Origin: Syntrophaceae bacterium
Lineage (GTDB): Bacteria > Desulfobacterota > Syntrophia > Syntrophales > Smithellaceae
NCBI GenBank assembly: GCA_009773315.1
Contig: WRPE01000012.1
Span: 1 to 61,638, forward strand
Length of the DNA: 61,638 bases
Direction: 5' to 3'
Below, one piece after another: positions 1 to 7,838 of the stretch (position 1 is its first letter; every line of letters starts with the position of its first letter). Under the pieces are notes generated by a model. It ran no database searches, was not told where the DNA came from, and was given only the letters and a program-made list of their open reading frames with translations. Both the position numbers and the translations under genes were made by a program.

Positions 1-99
1 GATGCGACGATTCCAGTGTGTTCAATGAACCGCCGGATGCGGAACCGCACGTCCGGTGGTGTGGGAGGACGGCGGGGGTAACCCCGCCTCCTACCTAAT
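1..99 (+). mobile_element. Group II intron, 3' end (domains V and VI), partial
   Basis: Positions 27-60 form a 34-nt hairpin with the size and layout of group II intron domain V: a GCCGGATGCGG-type 5' arm, a GAAC-like tetraloop region and a GCACGTCCGGTGG 3' arm. It is followed by a second hairpin at 61-96 that fits domain VI. In that hairpin AGGA 66-69 pairs with TCCT 89-92, GGCGGGG 71-77 pairs with CCCCGCC 82-88, and A93 is left bulged as the likely lariat branch point. The 3' splice site would then be at about 99. The intron-encoded reverse transcriptase and the rest of the ribozyme lie outside the window. The intron is on the plus strand and ends 14 nt from the stop of the convergent acyl-CoA ligase. 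The class (IIC or another bacterial class) cannot be settled from this fragment. Confidence 0.8.
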
Positions 100-113
100 G
101 GTGATCCATGCCG

Positions 114-1640
114 TTAGTTCAGCTTGCGCAATTCCCGCTTCAGGATCTTTCCGACGGGGTTTTTCGGAAGCTCCTTTAAAAACGCAATTGATTTAGGAGC
201 TTTGAACCGGGGCAGCGTTTTCAGACAGTGATTAATCAGTTCCTCCTCCGAGGCTGCCGCGCCGGCGTGCAGCACAACGAACGCCTTCACCTCCTCGCCG
301 TAAAGGGCATCGGGAATCCCGACAACCGCCGCCTCCTGGACCGCCGGATGGGCGAACAGGGCTTCTTCGACGGCGCCGGGCGAAATATTTTCTCCACCGC
401 GAATGATGAGATCCTTCTTTCTTCCTGTAATAAAAAGCTCGCCGTCTTCGTCCAGATGCCCCATATCCCCCGTATGCATCCAGCCATTTTTCAGGGTTTC
501 GGTCGTTTCCTCGGCCTTGTTCAGATATCCCTTCATGACATTTGGTCCCCGGACACAGATTTCTCCTTCCTGTCCAACAGAAAGCGGCTGATCCTGTTCG
601 TCGCGGATACTGATTTCCACGTTCTTGATGGCGGAGCCGACGGAACCTTGTTTTCTGGTCTTTCCCTCCCGCTGGCGGGTGATAGTCGGGGACGTTTCCG
701 TCATGCCGTAACCTTCATACAGGTCGCCACTGAAGGTCCGTTCCACGGCCTTCAATGTTTCCAGACTCAGCGGCGCGGCGGCGCTGATCCAGCGACGGAT
801 GGACTTGAGGTCATGCTTCTGAGGATTGTAGGTTTCGAGAAGTTTGATGAGCATGGTGGGAACGCCGACAAACTGGGTAACTTTGTTTTTTGTGATGCTT
901 TCCAGCACCAGATTGGGGTCGAACCATTTATGGATAACAAGTCGGGCGCCGACGACATTGCATTCGTTGACCATCAGCATGCCATAGATGTGATTCAGGG
1001 GCAGAGGCACCAGATAGACATCGTTTTGATCTGTCGGCCAGGACGGCATGCCGTCTATCAGATTGGAGCCGATATTCCGGTGGGAAAGCATAACCCCCTT
1101 GGGGAAACCTGTCGTGCCCGACGTATACATGAGAACAGCAAGATCATCGGCTTCCATAGCGGCCATGTCGAACGATGATGAATGGCCGGAGATGAGGGAC
1201 GTGAAAGAAACCGTACCCGCCGGTAGTGCTTCGTCATCGGTAATGATCACCTGTTTAATCGTTTTCAGACCTTTGGCCGCCTCCGAAACTTTCGGGTAAA
1301 GTTCCAAATTGGTGATGACGGCCGCAGCCCGTGAGTCCTCCAGGATATAACGAATCTCCGGCGCTGCCAGACCGAAGACAACGGGCAGAAAAACCGAGCC
1401 CGATTTGAAAATGGCCATGAAAGAAACGGGAACAGCCGGGCCATTCGGCAGGATAACGGCCACAATATCTCCGCGCTGGACGCCGAGTTCCAACAAACCG
1501 TTTGCCAGAGCATTCGACCACTCGAATAACGTCTTGTTGCTGAATTGCTTTACCAGACCTTTCTCTTCATAGGTTAGAAAGTTATATTCTCCGAATTTTT
1601 CGATGCTCTCTGCAGCATACCGCGCATAATTCCAGTTCAT
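114..1640 (-). CDS. AMP-forming acyl-CoA ligase (long-chain fatty-acid-CoA ligase-like)
   Basis: This 508-aa protein is a member of the ANL adenylate-forming superfamily. It would activate a carboxylic acid with ATP to an acyl-adenylate and then form the CoA thioester in the cytoplasm. Visible signatures in order are the P-loop YTSGTTGFPKG (about residue 170), the GYGMTET adenylate-binding motif, the HTGD motif, the hinge GRKKDLIIRGGENI and the C-terminal PVGKILKREL with the catalytic lysine. The length is typical for the family. The ATG at 1640 is preceded by GGAGG at good spacing. It is the last gene of the minus-strand block and is separated from the HD-GYP gene by 177 nt, so it may have its own promoter, although none is obvious. 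The substrate (medium- or long-chain fatty acid, or aromatic acid) cannot be read from the sequence. Confidence 0.88.
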   Translation of the reverse strand: MNWNYARYAAESIEKFGEYNFLTYEEKGLVKQFSNKTLFEWSNALANGLLELGVQRGDIVAVILPNGPAVPVSFMAIFKSGSVFLPVVFGLAAPEIRYILEDSRAAAVITNLELYPKVSEAAKGLKTIKQVIITDDEALPAGTVSFTSLISGHSSSFDMAAMEADDLAVLMYTSGTTGFPKGVMLSHRNIGSNLIDGMPSWPTDQNDVYLVPLPLNHIYGMLMVNECNVVGARLVIHKWFDPNLVLESITKNKVTQFVGVPTMLIKLLETYNPQKHDLKSIRRWISAAAPLSLETLKAVERTFSGDLYEGYGMTETSPTITRQREGKTRKQGSVGSAIKNVEISIRDEQDQPLSVGQEGEICVRGPNVMKGYLNKAEETTETLKNGWMHTGDMGHLDEDGELFITGRKKDLIIRGGENISPGAVEEALFAHPAVQEAAVVGIPDALYGEEVKAFVVLHAGAAASEEELINHCLKTLPRFKAPKSIAFLKELPKNPVGKILKRELRKLN

Positions 1641-1817
1641 ATTGCCTCCGACTGTATGGTAATTGTTCCCCTGTAAGCAGAAAAAGGCGGAGATATCGAA
1701 ACGTATAATTGATTTCCCATCTCTGTGGCCTTCGGTGTGATTCTATAACCCAACAGAACGGAATTCACCACTATTTTCTTCATGGATCTTCAAGGGTAGC
1801 GTAATCCAAGTTAAGAA

Positions 1818-3671
1818 TCATGTCCCATCGAGCGTAAACCCTTTTTCCCGAAATAATCTCCGACAGGCATCTACGACAGCTTCGTCGTAAAAGAGACCCC
1901 TGTTCTTTTCGATCTCACTCAGTGCTGCATCAATGCCCAGGCCGGGACGATAGGGACGGTGTGAGGCCATGGCTTCCACCACGTCGGCAACCATGAGAAT
2001 GCGGGCCTCCATGAGAATCTCATCCCCTTTCAGATTTCTTGGGTAGCCCGAGCCGTCCATCCGCTCATGGTGCTGATAAACAATTTCTGCCAGTGGCCAG
2101 GGGGATTCCACATCCTTCAGCATCTCGTACCCTGTTCGGGCATGTTCTTTAATCAGGGAAAACTCGATCTTCAAAAGTTTTGTCGGTTTGGACAATATCT
2201 CCGCAGGAATAGATAGTTTCCCGATATCATGAATCGAACCGGCCATACGGAGTCCCTCGATTGTATCCTGAGGTAATTCCATCTCGGTGGCGATGGCCCG
2301 GGCAAGGTCTGCTGAACGGATCTGATGACCGGCCGTATAGGGGTCTCTGGACTCAACGACGGATACCATGACCCGAATGGTCGCGTTAACGGCTTTTCTG
2401 AGACTGTCAAGGGTCTGTTGAAGTTTCGTTTCCGCTTGCTTGCGCTCGGTGATATCATGAACGATTGAGTGAAGAACGTCCTTTCCTTGTGCCTTAATAC
2501 TACTGCTGAATACCTCAACATCACGAACTGAACCGTCAGCTCTCCGGTGGCGGAATTCAAAACGAATTTTATTATTGACTCTTACTTTTTCCATTGCCTC
2601 TTTGACTTCTTCCTCACGAGATGTGTTGATATCTTTTATTTTCATCTGTGTGATTTGTTCACGAGGCCATCCGTAATAATTCACAGCCGCTTCATTGGCA
2701 TCTATTATATTGCCCGTATAAGGATCAATGATCAGCTTGACTGCAGCGTGGTGCTGGAACAAATTTCTAAATAGCTCTTCGCTATTCTGCAAATCTTTTT
2801 CCGTTTTCTTGCGCTCGGTAACGTCTCGTCCTATTCCCTTGAATCCTATGGGTTTACCCTGCTTGTCCCTGATCAAGGAGGCGACTAATTCAGAGAATCC
2901 CTGTTCCCCGTTCTTTTTTTCTAGATTCCATAAAAACGGTTTACCAGTTTTGCCTGTTAGGAAAATTTCGCCAAAATATTGCTTGACCATTTCAATACCA
3001 TCGGGTGCGCTGATTTTCTTAAAAGGCATCCCGAGCAGTTCGTCCTCAGAGTATCCGCTCATTTTACAGGAAGAATGGTTAACGAACGTGATATTTCCCT
3101 TGATATCTACTTCAAAGTAAATGTCATCCATATCTTCGAGGATGGTCCGGTATTTCTCCTCGCTCTCTCTCAGTTTCTGATTTGCAATTTCCAGATCTGA
3201 CATTTTCTTTTCAAGTTTTCCGAAAAGGATTTCATTGTGCTTCCTAAAAAACTCCATTTCTTCACAAAAAGGTTTTGTCACGGCTTGCCTTGCCGTATAT
3301 TTTTCTCCAAACACCTCTTTCAATATATTCATAAAAATATCCGGTTCCTGGGGTTTGAGAATGAAGCGGTCCGCCCCGAGGCTTAATGCAAACTTCTCGT
3401 CTTTAGGTTCCCTGTATGTGGCGGTGTAAAATACCAGGGGAATATGTTTGAGTTTATCATCTGATTTCCACTGACGGCATAAGGCATAGCCGTCCATCAC
3501 GGGCATCAGAATATCTGTGACAATCAAGTCCGGAGGGTTCAGACGGGCTTTATCCAGGGCCTCCTTGCCGTTTTCCGCCGAAGTTACTTCCAATCCGTAT
3601 CCCTTCAGCAGGGTTTCCAGCATATATAGATTGGTGCTGATATCGTCGACTATTAAAACTTTCCTTGTCAT
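1818..3671 (-). CDS. Response regulator with REC-PAS-PAS-HD-GYP domains (c-di-GMP phosphodiesterase)
   Basis: The protein has about 617 aa. An N-terminal receiver domain (phospho-acceptor Asp near residue 53, in TDILMPVMDG) is followed by two PAS domains (about 170-290 and 295-415) and a C-terminal HD-GYP domain. The HD-GYP domain contains HDIGK near residue 481 and an intact HHERMDGSGYP motif about 55 residues later, so c-di-GMP hydrolysis is expected. The receiver implies control by phosphorylation, most simply by the histidine kinase two genes upstream. The ATG at 3671 is preferred because GAGAGG lies about 9 nt upstream. A GTG at 3677 would overlap the stop of the previous gene. A 68-nt tract at 2101-2168 is almost identical to the HD-GYP gene at 19.4-20.8 kb. 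Confidence 0.9.
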   Translation of the reverse strand: MTRKVLIVDDISTNLYMLETLLKGYGLEVTSAENGKEALDKARLNPPDLIVTDILMPVMDGYALCRQWKSDDKLKHIPLVFYTATYREPKDEKFALSLGADRFILKPQEPDIFMNILKEVFGEKYTARQAVTKPFCEEMEFFRKHNEILFGKLEKKMSDLEIANQKLRESEEKYRTILEDMDDIYFEVDIKGNITFVNHSSCKMSGYSEDELLGMPFKKISAPDGIEMVKQYFGEIFLTGKTGKPFLWNLEKKNGEQGFSELVASLIRDKQGKPIGFKGIGRDVTERKKTEKDLQNSEELFRNLFQHHAAVKLIIDPYTGNIIDANEAAVNYYGWPREQITQMKIKDINTSREEEVKEAMEKVRVNNKIRFEFRHRRADGSVRDVEVFSSSIKAQGKDVLHSIVHDITERKQAETKLQQTLDSLRKAVNATIRVMVSVVESRDPYTAGHQIRSADLARAIATEMELPQDTIEGLRMAGSIHDIGKLSIPAEILSKPTKLLKIEFSLIKEHARTGYEMLKDVESPWPLAEIVYQHHERMDGSGYPRNLKGDEILMEARILMVADVVEAMASHRPYRPGLGIDAALSEIEKNRGLFYDEAVVDACRRLFREKGFTLDGT

Positions 3672-3673
3672 GA

Positions 3674-4057
3674 TCACTCACCTCTCAACTTTACGGATAA
3701 ATGTTGTTCAACTTTTGCCATAAAGGTATCTGGATCAATGGGTTTTTCGATATACCCATTGCACCCTGCCTCAATGGTCTTTTCCCGATCGCCGGGCATG
3801 GCATAGGACGTCACGGCAACAATGGATGTGCCGGCAAGGCCCGGATTCTGTCTTAGATTGCGTGCGACGGCGTAGCCGTCCATGACAGGCAACTGGATAT
3901 CCAGGAGGATTAAATCCGGTTTGAGCGAAACCGCCGTTTCAATGCCCGATTGACCATCAGGCGCGGCGAAGACTTCATAACCGCTCTGTTCAAGGATGAA
4001 CCGGACAAGATACAGATTTTGCTCATTATCTTCTATTACAAGGATTTTTCCTTTCAT
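3674..4057 (-). CDS. Single-domain response regulator (CheY/Spo0F-like)
   Basis: This 127-aa protein is a lone receiver domain. The acidic pair IED is near residue 9, the phospho-acceptor Asp53 sits in LLDIQLPVMDG, a Ser lies in VAVTSYA, and the conserved Lys105 is in EKPID. The ATG at 4057 is chosen because AGAGGAAA lies just upstream and the start forms an ATGA overlap with the stop of the kinase gene. Its own stop abuts the start of the REC-PAS-PAS-HD-GYP gene. The three genes therefore look translationally coupled, and the receiver probably relays or buffers phosphate between the kinase and the HD-GYP regulator. There is no output domain. Confidence 0.9.
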   Translation of the reverse strand: MKGKILVIEDNEQNLYLVRFILEQSGYEVFAAPDGQSGIETAVSLKPDLILLDIQLPVMDGYAVARNLRQNPGLAGTSIVAVTSYAMPGDREKTIEAGCNGYIEKPIDPDTFMAKVEQHLSVKLRGE

Positions 4058-5757
4058 ACATCTTTCCTCTCTTGAGGCAGGGAAATACTGAAGGTGCTTC
4101 CCGAACCCCATACGCTTGTCAAGCGGATTTGACCTCCCATCAGTTCTACAAGTCTCTTACTGATGGAAAGGCCCAGACCCGTCCCTTCATATTTCCGGGT
4201 CATTCCTGAATCGATCTGTTGAAAGTCCTGGAAAATTGTTTCCATGTCTTGCATCTTAATGCCTATGCCGGTATCAATGACTCTTATCGTTATGTTGTTC
4301 CCTTCCGGTTCGCATTCTACTCTTACCGAACCTCTTTCTGTAAACTTTATAGCATTGCTGATCAAATTCAGAAGAATCTGCTCAACACGCCGTTGGTCGC
4401 TTGTTATTGTCAAAATTTCAGGAGAAATTGCACATGTAAGCTCAAGCCTCTTATTATCGGCAAGCGGACGCGCACTCTCGACAGCCTTTTCTATCGTTTG
4501 TCGCAGGTCGAAATGTTCATATGTGAACTGCACCTGCCCCGCTTCAATCTTGGATATATCCAGAACATCATTGATCAGAGCAAGCAGGTGTTGTGCACTG
4601 CCGCGCACCATGTGCAGTTGTTTTTTCTGTTCTTCATTCAAAGGACCGACGATGCCCTGGAGAATGATGCCTGTGAAACCGATGATCGAGTTAAGAGGCG
4701 TGCGAAGCTCATGGGACATGGTGGCCAGAAAAGCGGATTTGATCCGGTCGGCTGCCTGGGCTTTTTCCATGGCCTCCGCCAGTTGAGCCGTGCGTTCGAT
4801 GACCCGCTGTTCCATTTCACGGTTACTCTGTTGCAGTTCACGAGTGCGCGCGTTCACCTGGTGCTTTAAAACAAGGCTTCCCCCGAGGCTCATGAGTAGG
4901 ACAATGCCGATAACAAGACCAAAGATTTTTATCCATAAGGGCTGTTTAAATCTAACGTCTTCGGAAGTCCACCGTTTCAAGGAGAGATAATAGATAGATT
5001 GAGGATCTTTTTTCATAACAGAAATATGGCTGTCAATGGAGTCCAGGAACTGTTTGGGGACATTCTCCGGCGCTGCAAAAAAGAGATCGGAAGGTTCGAA
5101 AACAACCTGCGTATCTTCAAGTCCGAATCTCTTGGCATGCATTATTCCGTAAAAACGGTTGGTTATGGCCGCATCGGCATCACCTCGGGCAACCTTCTCA
5201 AACATGGTTTTATAATCCGGCACAGGAATGATGGTGGCGTTCAAGCCAAAGCCTTTGCTGAGCCGAGCAAATGCTGCCTGTTGAACCGAACGATCGAGGA
5301 CGAGAAGTCGCTTTTCTTTCAGATCAAATATGGAATGGATATTGTGTCCCTTAGGAGCGTATATCAGATACCAAGAGGACAGTACCGGCACTTTATGAAA
5401 GGAATATATTTTCTCACGCTCTGCCGTATAGGCCACATCCGGCATCAAGTCTATCTCTCCTCTGGCCACGCGATCCAATCCCTCAACCCACGTGCCTGTC
5501 ACATATTCCAACTTCCAGCCTTCGTGCTTCGCAATATCCTCGATGATATCAATAAAGATTCCTGATGGCTGGCCTTTTTCGGAGGTAAAAACCTTCGGCG
5601 CATTTTCATAGACACCGACCCTCACAACCCGGCTTTCGGCCTGGGCCAATGGAACGCCAAGAGATAAAACAATCAACAGGATGAAAAACAGTCGTAACAA
5701 TTGCACAGAACGGGCGGCTCTGCGCTGTCTGTCAATGCTTTTTTGATAGGCCGGCAT
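4054..5757 (-). CDS. Sensor histidine kinase with periplasmic solute-binding (SBP_bac_3) sensor domain
   Basis: This 567-aa membrane kinase has a signal peptide or signal anchor (about 18-40, ending in AQA). An extracytoplasmic domain like family-3 amino-acid binding proteins (about 44-265) follows, then one transmembrane helix (about 275-298), a coiled coil, a HisKA domain with MSHELRTP (His349) and an HATPase domain with NLISNAIKF, DTGIGI and GTGLGLSI boxes. No receiver is attached. The likely partners are the single-domain receiver and the REC-HD-GYP protein encoded immediately downstream with overlapping codons. The ligand is unknown, but the binding domain suggests a small solute such as an amino acid. 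The upstream 260 nt contains the decayed fragment described separately. Confidence 0.9.
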   Translation of the reverse strand: MPAYQKSIDRQRRAARSVQLLRLFFILLIVLSLGVPLAQAESRVVRVGVYENAPKVFTSEKGQPSGIFIDIIEDIAKHEGWKLEYVTGTWVEGLDRVARGEIDLMPDVAYTAEREKIYSFHKVPVLSSWYLIYAPKGHNIHSIFDLKEKRLLVLDRSVQQAAFARLSKGFGLNATIIPVPDYKTMFEKVARGDADAAITNRFYGIMHAKRFGLEDTQVVFEPSDLFFAAPENVPKQFLDSIDSHISVMKKDPQSIYYLSLKRWTSEDVRFKQPLWIKIFGLVIGIVLLMSLGGSLVLKHQVNARTRELQQSNREMEQRVIERTAQLAEAMEKAQAADRIKSAFLATMSHELRTPLNSIIGFTGIILQGIVGPLNEEQKKQLHMVRGSAQHLLALINDVLDISKIEAGQVQFTYEHFDLRQTIEKAVESARPLADNKRLELTCAISPEILTITSDQRRVEQILLNLISNAIKFTERGSVRVECEPEGNNITIRVIDTGIGIKMQDMETIFQDFQQIDSGMTRKYEGTGLGLSISKRLVELMGGQIRLTSVWGSGSTFSISLPQERKDV

Positions 5758-5778
5758 AGGATCTCCATTCCTAATAGT

Positions 5779-6018
5779 TTAGGTTAATCTGAAATCATTC
5801 CAACCAGGTGAAAATCTGTGCTCATAGCGGATCTGATTGGATATTTTGAAATGGTAAAAGGTAGCCTGCGTGTTCATGCTTATGCTGGGTCTCTGTTCCA
5901 GCAACCAGTTATCAGGCTCAACCTTTGAGAATCCTTGCTGATAGTAAATGAGAAAAGACAGCCACGGAAGAGGCGTCTGATAATTCAGGCCGGTTGCCCA
6001 TTCAAATAAAACACAGTT
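5779..6018 (-). pseudogene. Remnant of an outer-membrane beta-barrel protein (DUF2490-like)
   Basis: On the minus strand the frame directly after the TGA of the GGDEF gene stays open for about 79 codons, to a TAA at 5779-5781. It encodes a protein-like sequence with alternating aromatic and polar residues, including GLNYQTPLPW, DNWLLEQRPS and FKISNQIRYEHRF. This pattern of tryptophan, E-x-RP and S-N-x-R-x-E-x-R resembles DUF2490-type outer-membrane barrels. There is no start codon with a ribosome binding site and no N-terminal half, so it looks like the 3' end of a deleted gene. The family assignment is from pattern memory and is tentative. The coding character of the stretch is clearer than its identity. 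Confidence 0.5.
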
Positions 6019-7290
6019 TCATGATTGCACCTGCTTTCCTATCCGTTGCTTTTTGACCGCGTACATGGCCTGGTCAGCTATTTTCATAAGAATTTTGGGA
6101 TCATTCCCGTCGTCGGGAAAGAGGCTGATCCCGATACTCACCCCCACGCGGCACTCCTGAGCGGAAACCATGAAGGGTTGGCGGATGGCGTCGACGATTT
6201 TCTGAGACACCCTCCGGGCGTCCTCCCGGCCCGCCACATCCTGCAGGATCACGACGAATTCGTCCCCGCCGATCCTGGCCGCCGTATCGGAGGTTCGGAT
6301 GCAACTCTGGATGCGCACCGCTACATCCCGGAGCACGATATCTCCCGCATCGTGTCCGTAAAGATCGTTGACGGGCTTGAAGCCGTCCAGATCGATGTAA
6401 AGCAGAGCCGCCTGTCCACCTAACCGTTGGGTCGTCTTGATGGTCTGATCCAGGCGGTCTTCAAAAAGACGGCGATTGGGAAGAGCGGTCAAAGAATCGT
6501 GCAGGGCGTTGTATTTCAACTGCTCTTCCACCTTTTTCCGTTCCGTGATGTCCGTGAAGGTGACGGCAAACTGCCTTTCCCGTATCTGGTAGGCCAGAAC
6601 CTCGAAGTGTTTATTGAAGCTATTGGAATAACTCTCGAAACGTTCATGTTCACCCGTCAGAACCACCCGGCCGTAGCGTTCGATCCAGAGCGACTCCGTC
6701 TCCGGCATGATCTCCAGCACCCTTTTTCCAATCGCCTGTTCCCGGGTCAGGCCGGTGATCCTTTCAAAGGCGGGATTGATCTCCAGAAACCGGTAATCGC
6801 AGGGTATCCCACTCGGGTCCAGAATCATTTCATGGAGCGCGCAGCCGCTGATCATCTCCTGAAACAGGAGGCGATACCGGGACTCGCTCTCATTAAGGGC
6901 GTTCTGGATCTGTTTGATCCGGAGCAGTGACGCCACCCGGGCCAGCAGTTCCCTCTTCTCGACGGGTCGGGCGATGTAACCATCCGCCCCGGATTCCAAC
7001 CCCTCCGCCTGCTGGCTGGACGCCGTCTGCATGGATGAGAGTAGCATTACGTATGTGCCGCAGAGCGTCGGATCTGCTTTGATCCGGCGGCAGACCGTCG
7101 GACCATCGATATCCGGCATGACGACATCGACGAGGACGAGATCGGGACGCATCTCCCGGATTTTTTCCAATCCCTCCGCGCCTCCCGCCGCCGTTGTGAC
7201 CTCGTATCCGGCCGATTTCAGGATTCGTGCGGTGGCAAACAGAAGACTCGCGTCATCATCTACAACGACGATTCTGGTGATATTATCCAT
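6019..7290 (-). CDS. Response regulator REC-PAS-GGDEF diguanylate cyclase
   Basis: The protein has about 423 aa. The receiver domain (Asp55 in LVDVVMPDIDG) is followed by a short helix, a PAS domain (about 140-250) and a GGDEF domain with an intact GGDEF motif (about 341-345). An RTSD inhibitory-site motif lies five residues before it, so it should make c-di-GMP from two GTP and show product inhibition. The start at 7290 (MDNITR) is preferred over an upstream in-frame ATG at 7365. It has GAGGAG upstream, and it avoids overlap with the preceding gene, leaving a 40-nt gap. It probably takes phosphate from the PAS histidine kinase encoded upstream in the same run of genes. Confidence 0.9.
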   Translation of the reverse strand: MDNITRIVVVDDDASLLFATARILKSAGYEVTTAAGGAEGLEKIREMRPDLVLVDVVMPDIDGPTVCRRIKADPTLCGTYVMLLSSMQTASSQQAEGLESGADGYIARPVEKRELLARVASLLRIKQIQNALNESESRYRLLFQEMISGCALHEMILDPSGIPCDYRFLEINPAFERITGLTREQAIGKRVLEIMPETESLWIERYGRVVLTGEHERFESYSNSFNKHFEVLAYQIRERQFAVTFTDITERKKVEEQLKYNALHDSLTALPNRRLFEDRLDQTIKTTQRLGGQAALLYIDLDGFKPVNDLYGHDAGDIVLRDVAVRIQSCIRTSDTAARIGGDEFVVILQDVAGREDARRVSQKIVDAIRQPFMVSAQECRVGVSIGISLFPDDGNDPKILMKIADQAMYAVKKQRIGKQVQS

Positions 7291-7330
7291 GACTGCATAT
7301 TCTCCTCGCCCGACAACAGGCCGTCTGATG

Positions 7331-7801
7331 TCAAGCCCCATGCCCCGGAGTTGCCTGCCCCCCAATCAGCGCATCGCTCAGGTCGACGAAGGCTGGCTGG
7401 TGGATGATCATCCAGTGGTAGAGCGGATAGATCTCTTCATACGCCGCAGGTGAGAGTTCCCGTTTGAGGACCTCGACCCAGGTGTCGAGTTGGGCCGGCC
7501 AGTAGGTCAGGCGAAAGCCGTGGCTGCGGTAGGCTCGAAAGACCCACAGAACCGTTTCCACCAGAACCTGCGGGGAAAAATTATGGATCAGGGAACCGAT
7601 GAAGCGGGCGTGATTCCGGTGGTTGTCCTCCATCATGGCATGGTTTCCCTCGCCGATGAGATCCGCCAGATCCGGCCTCTGACCCATGATCCGGTTCATC
7701 TCTAGAGCCAGTTGTTCCCGTTTCTCTGCAAATTCCCCGGCGGTCACCGTGCTGAAGCGGGGCAATTTTTCTGCCGTCGCCAGCAGTTCTTCTCTGGTCA
7801 T
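7331..7801 (-). CDS. Conserved-looking helical protein of unknown function (156 aa)
   Basis: I do not recognise this family. The 156-aa product has no signal peptide or membrane segment and is predicted to be mostly alpha-helical. It is rich in His, Trp and Tyr in its middle and C-terminal parts (for example NHRNHARFIG, LTYWPAQLDTW and LYHWMIIHQPAF). The ATG at 7801 follows a perfect AAGGAGG, so it is certainly meant to be translated. It sits between a PAS histidine kinase and a REC-PAS-GGDEF protein, downstream of a B12-binding sensor. It could therefore be a small sensor (helical, possibly ligand-binding) or an adaptor of this pathway. That role is inference from location only. Confidence 0.8.
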   Translation of the reverse strand: MTREELLATAEKLPRFSTVTAGEFAEKREQLALEMNRIMGQRPDLADLIGEGNHAMMEDNHRNHARFIGSLIHNFSPQVLVETVLWVFRAYRSHGFRLTYWPAQLDTWVEVLKRELSPAAYEEIYPLYHWMIIHQPAFVDLSDALIGGQATPGHGA

Positions 7802-7838
7802 GGTTTTACCTCCTTAAGATATTCCTATGGGCGCCGTC

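Noticed and set aside
228-1178. 316-codon plus-strand open frame
   Set aside because: It lies entirely antisense to the acyl-CoA ligase, whose motifs are intact; the translation shows no domain and no ribosome binding site.
6019-6021. TGA after the GGDEF gene as a recoded (selenocysteine or readthrough) codon
   Set aside because: The in-frame continuation is barrel-like and unrelated to a GGDEF C-terminus, and no stem-loop of selenocysteine-insertion type was apparent. A deletion remnant is simpler.
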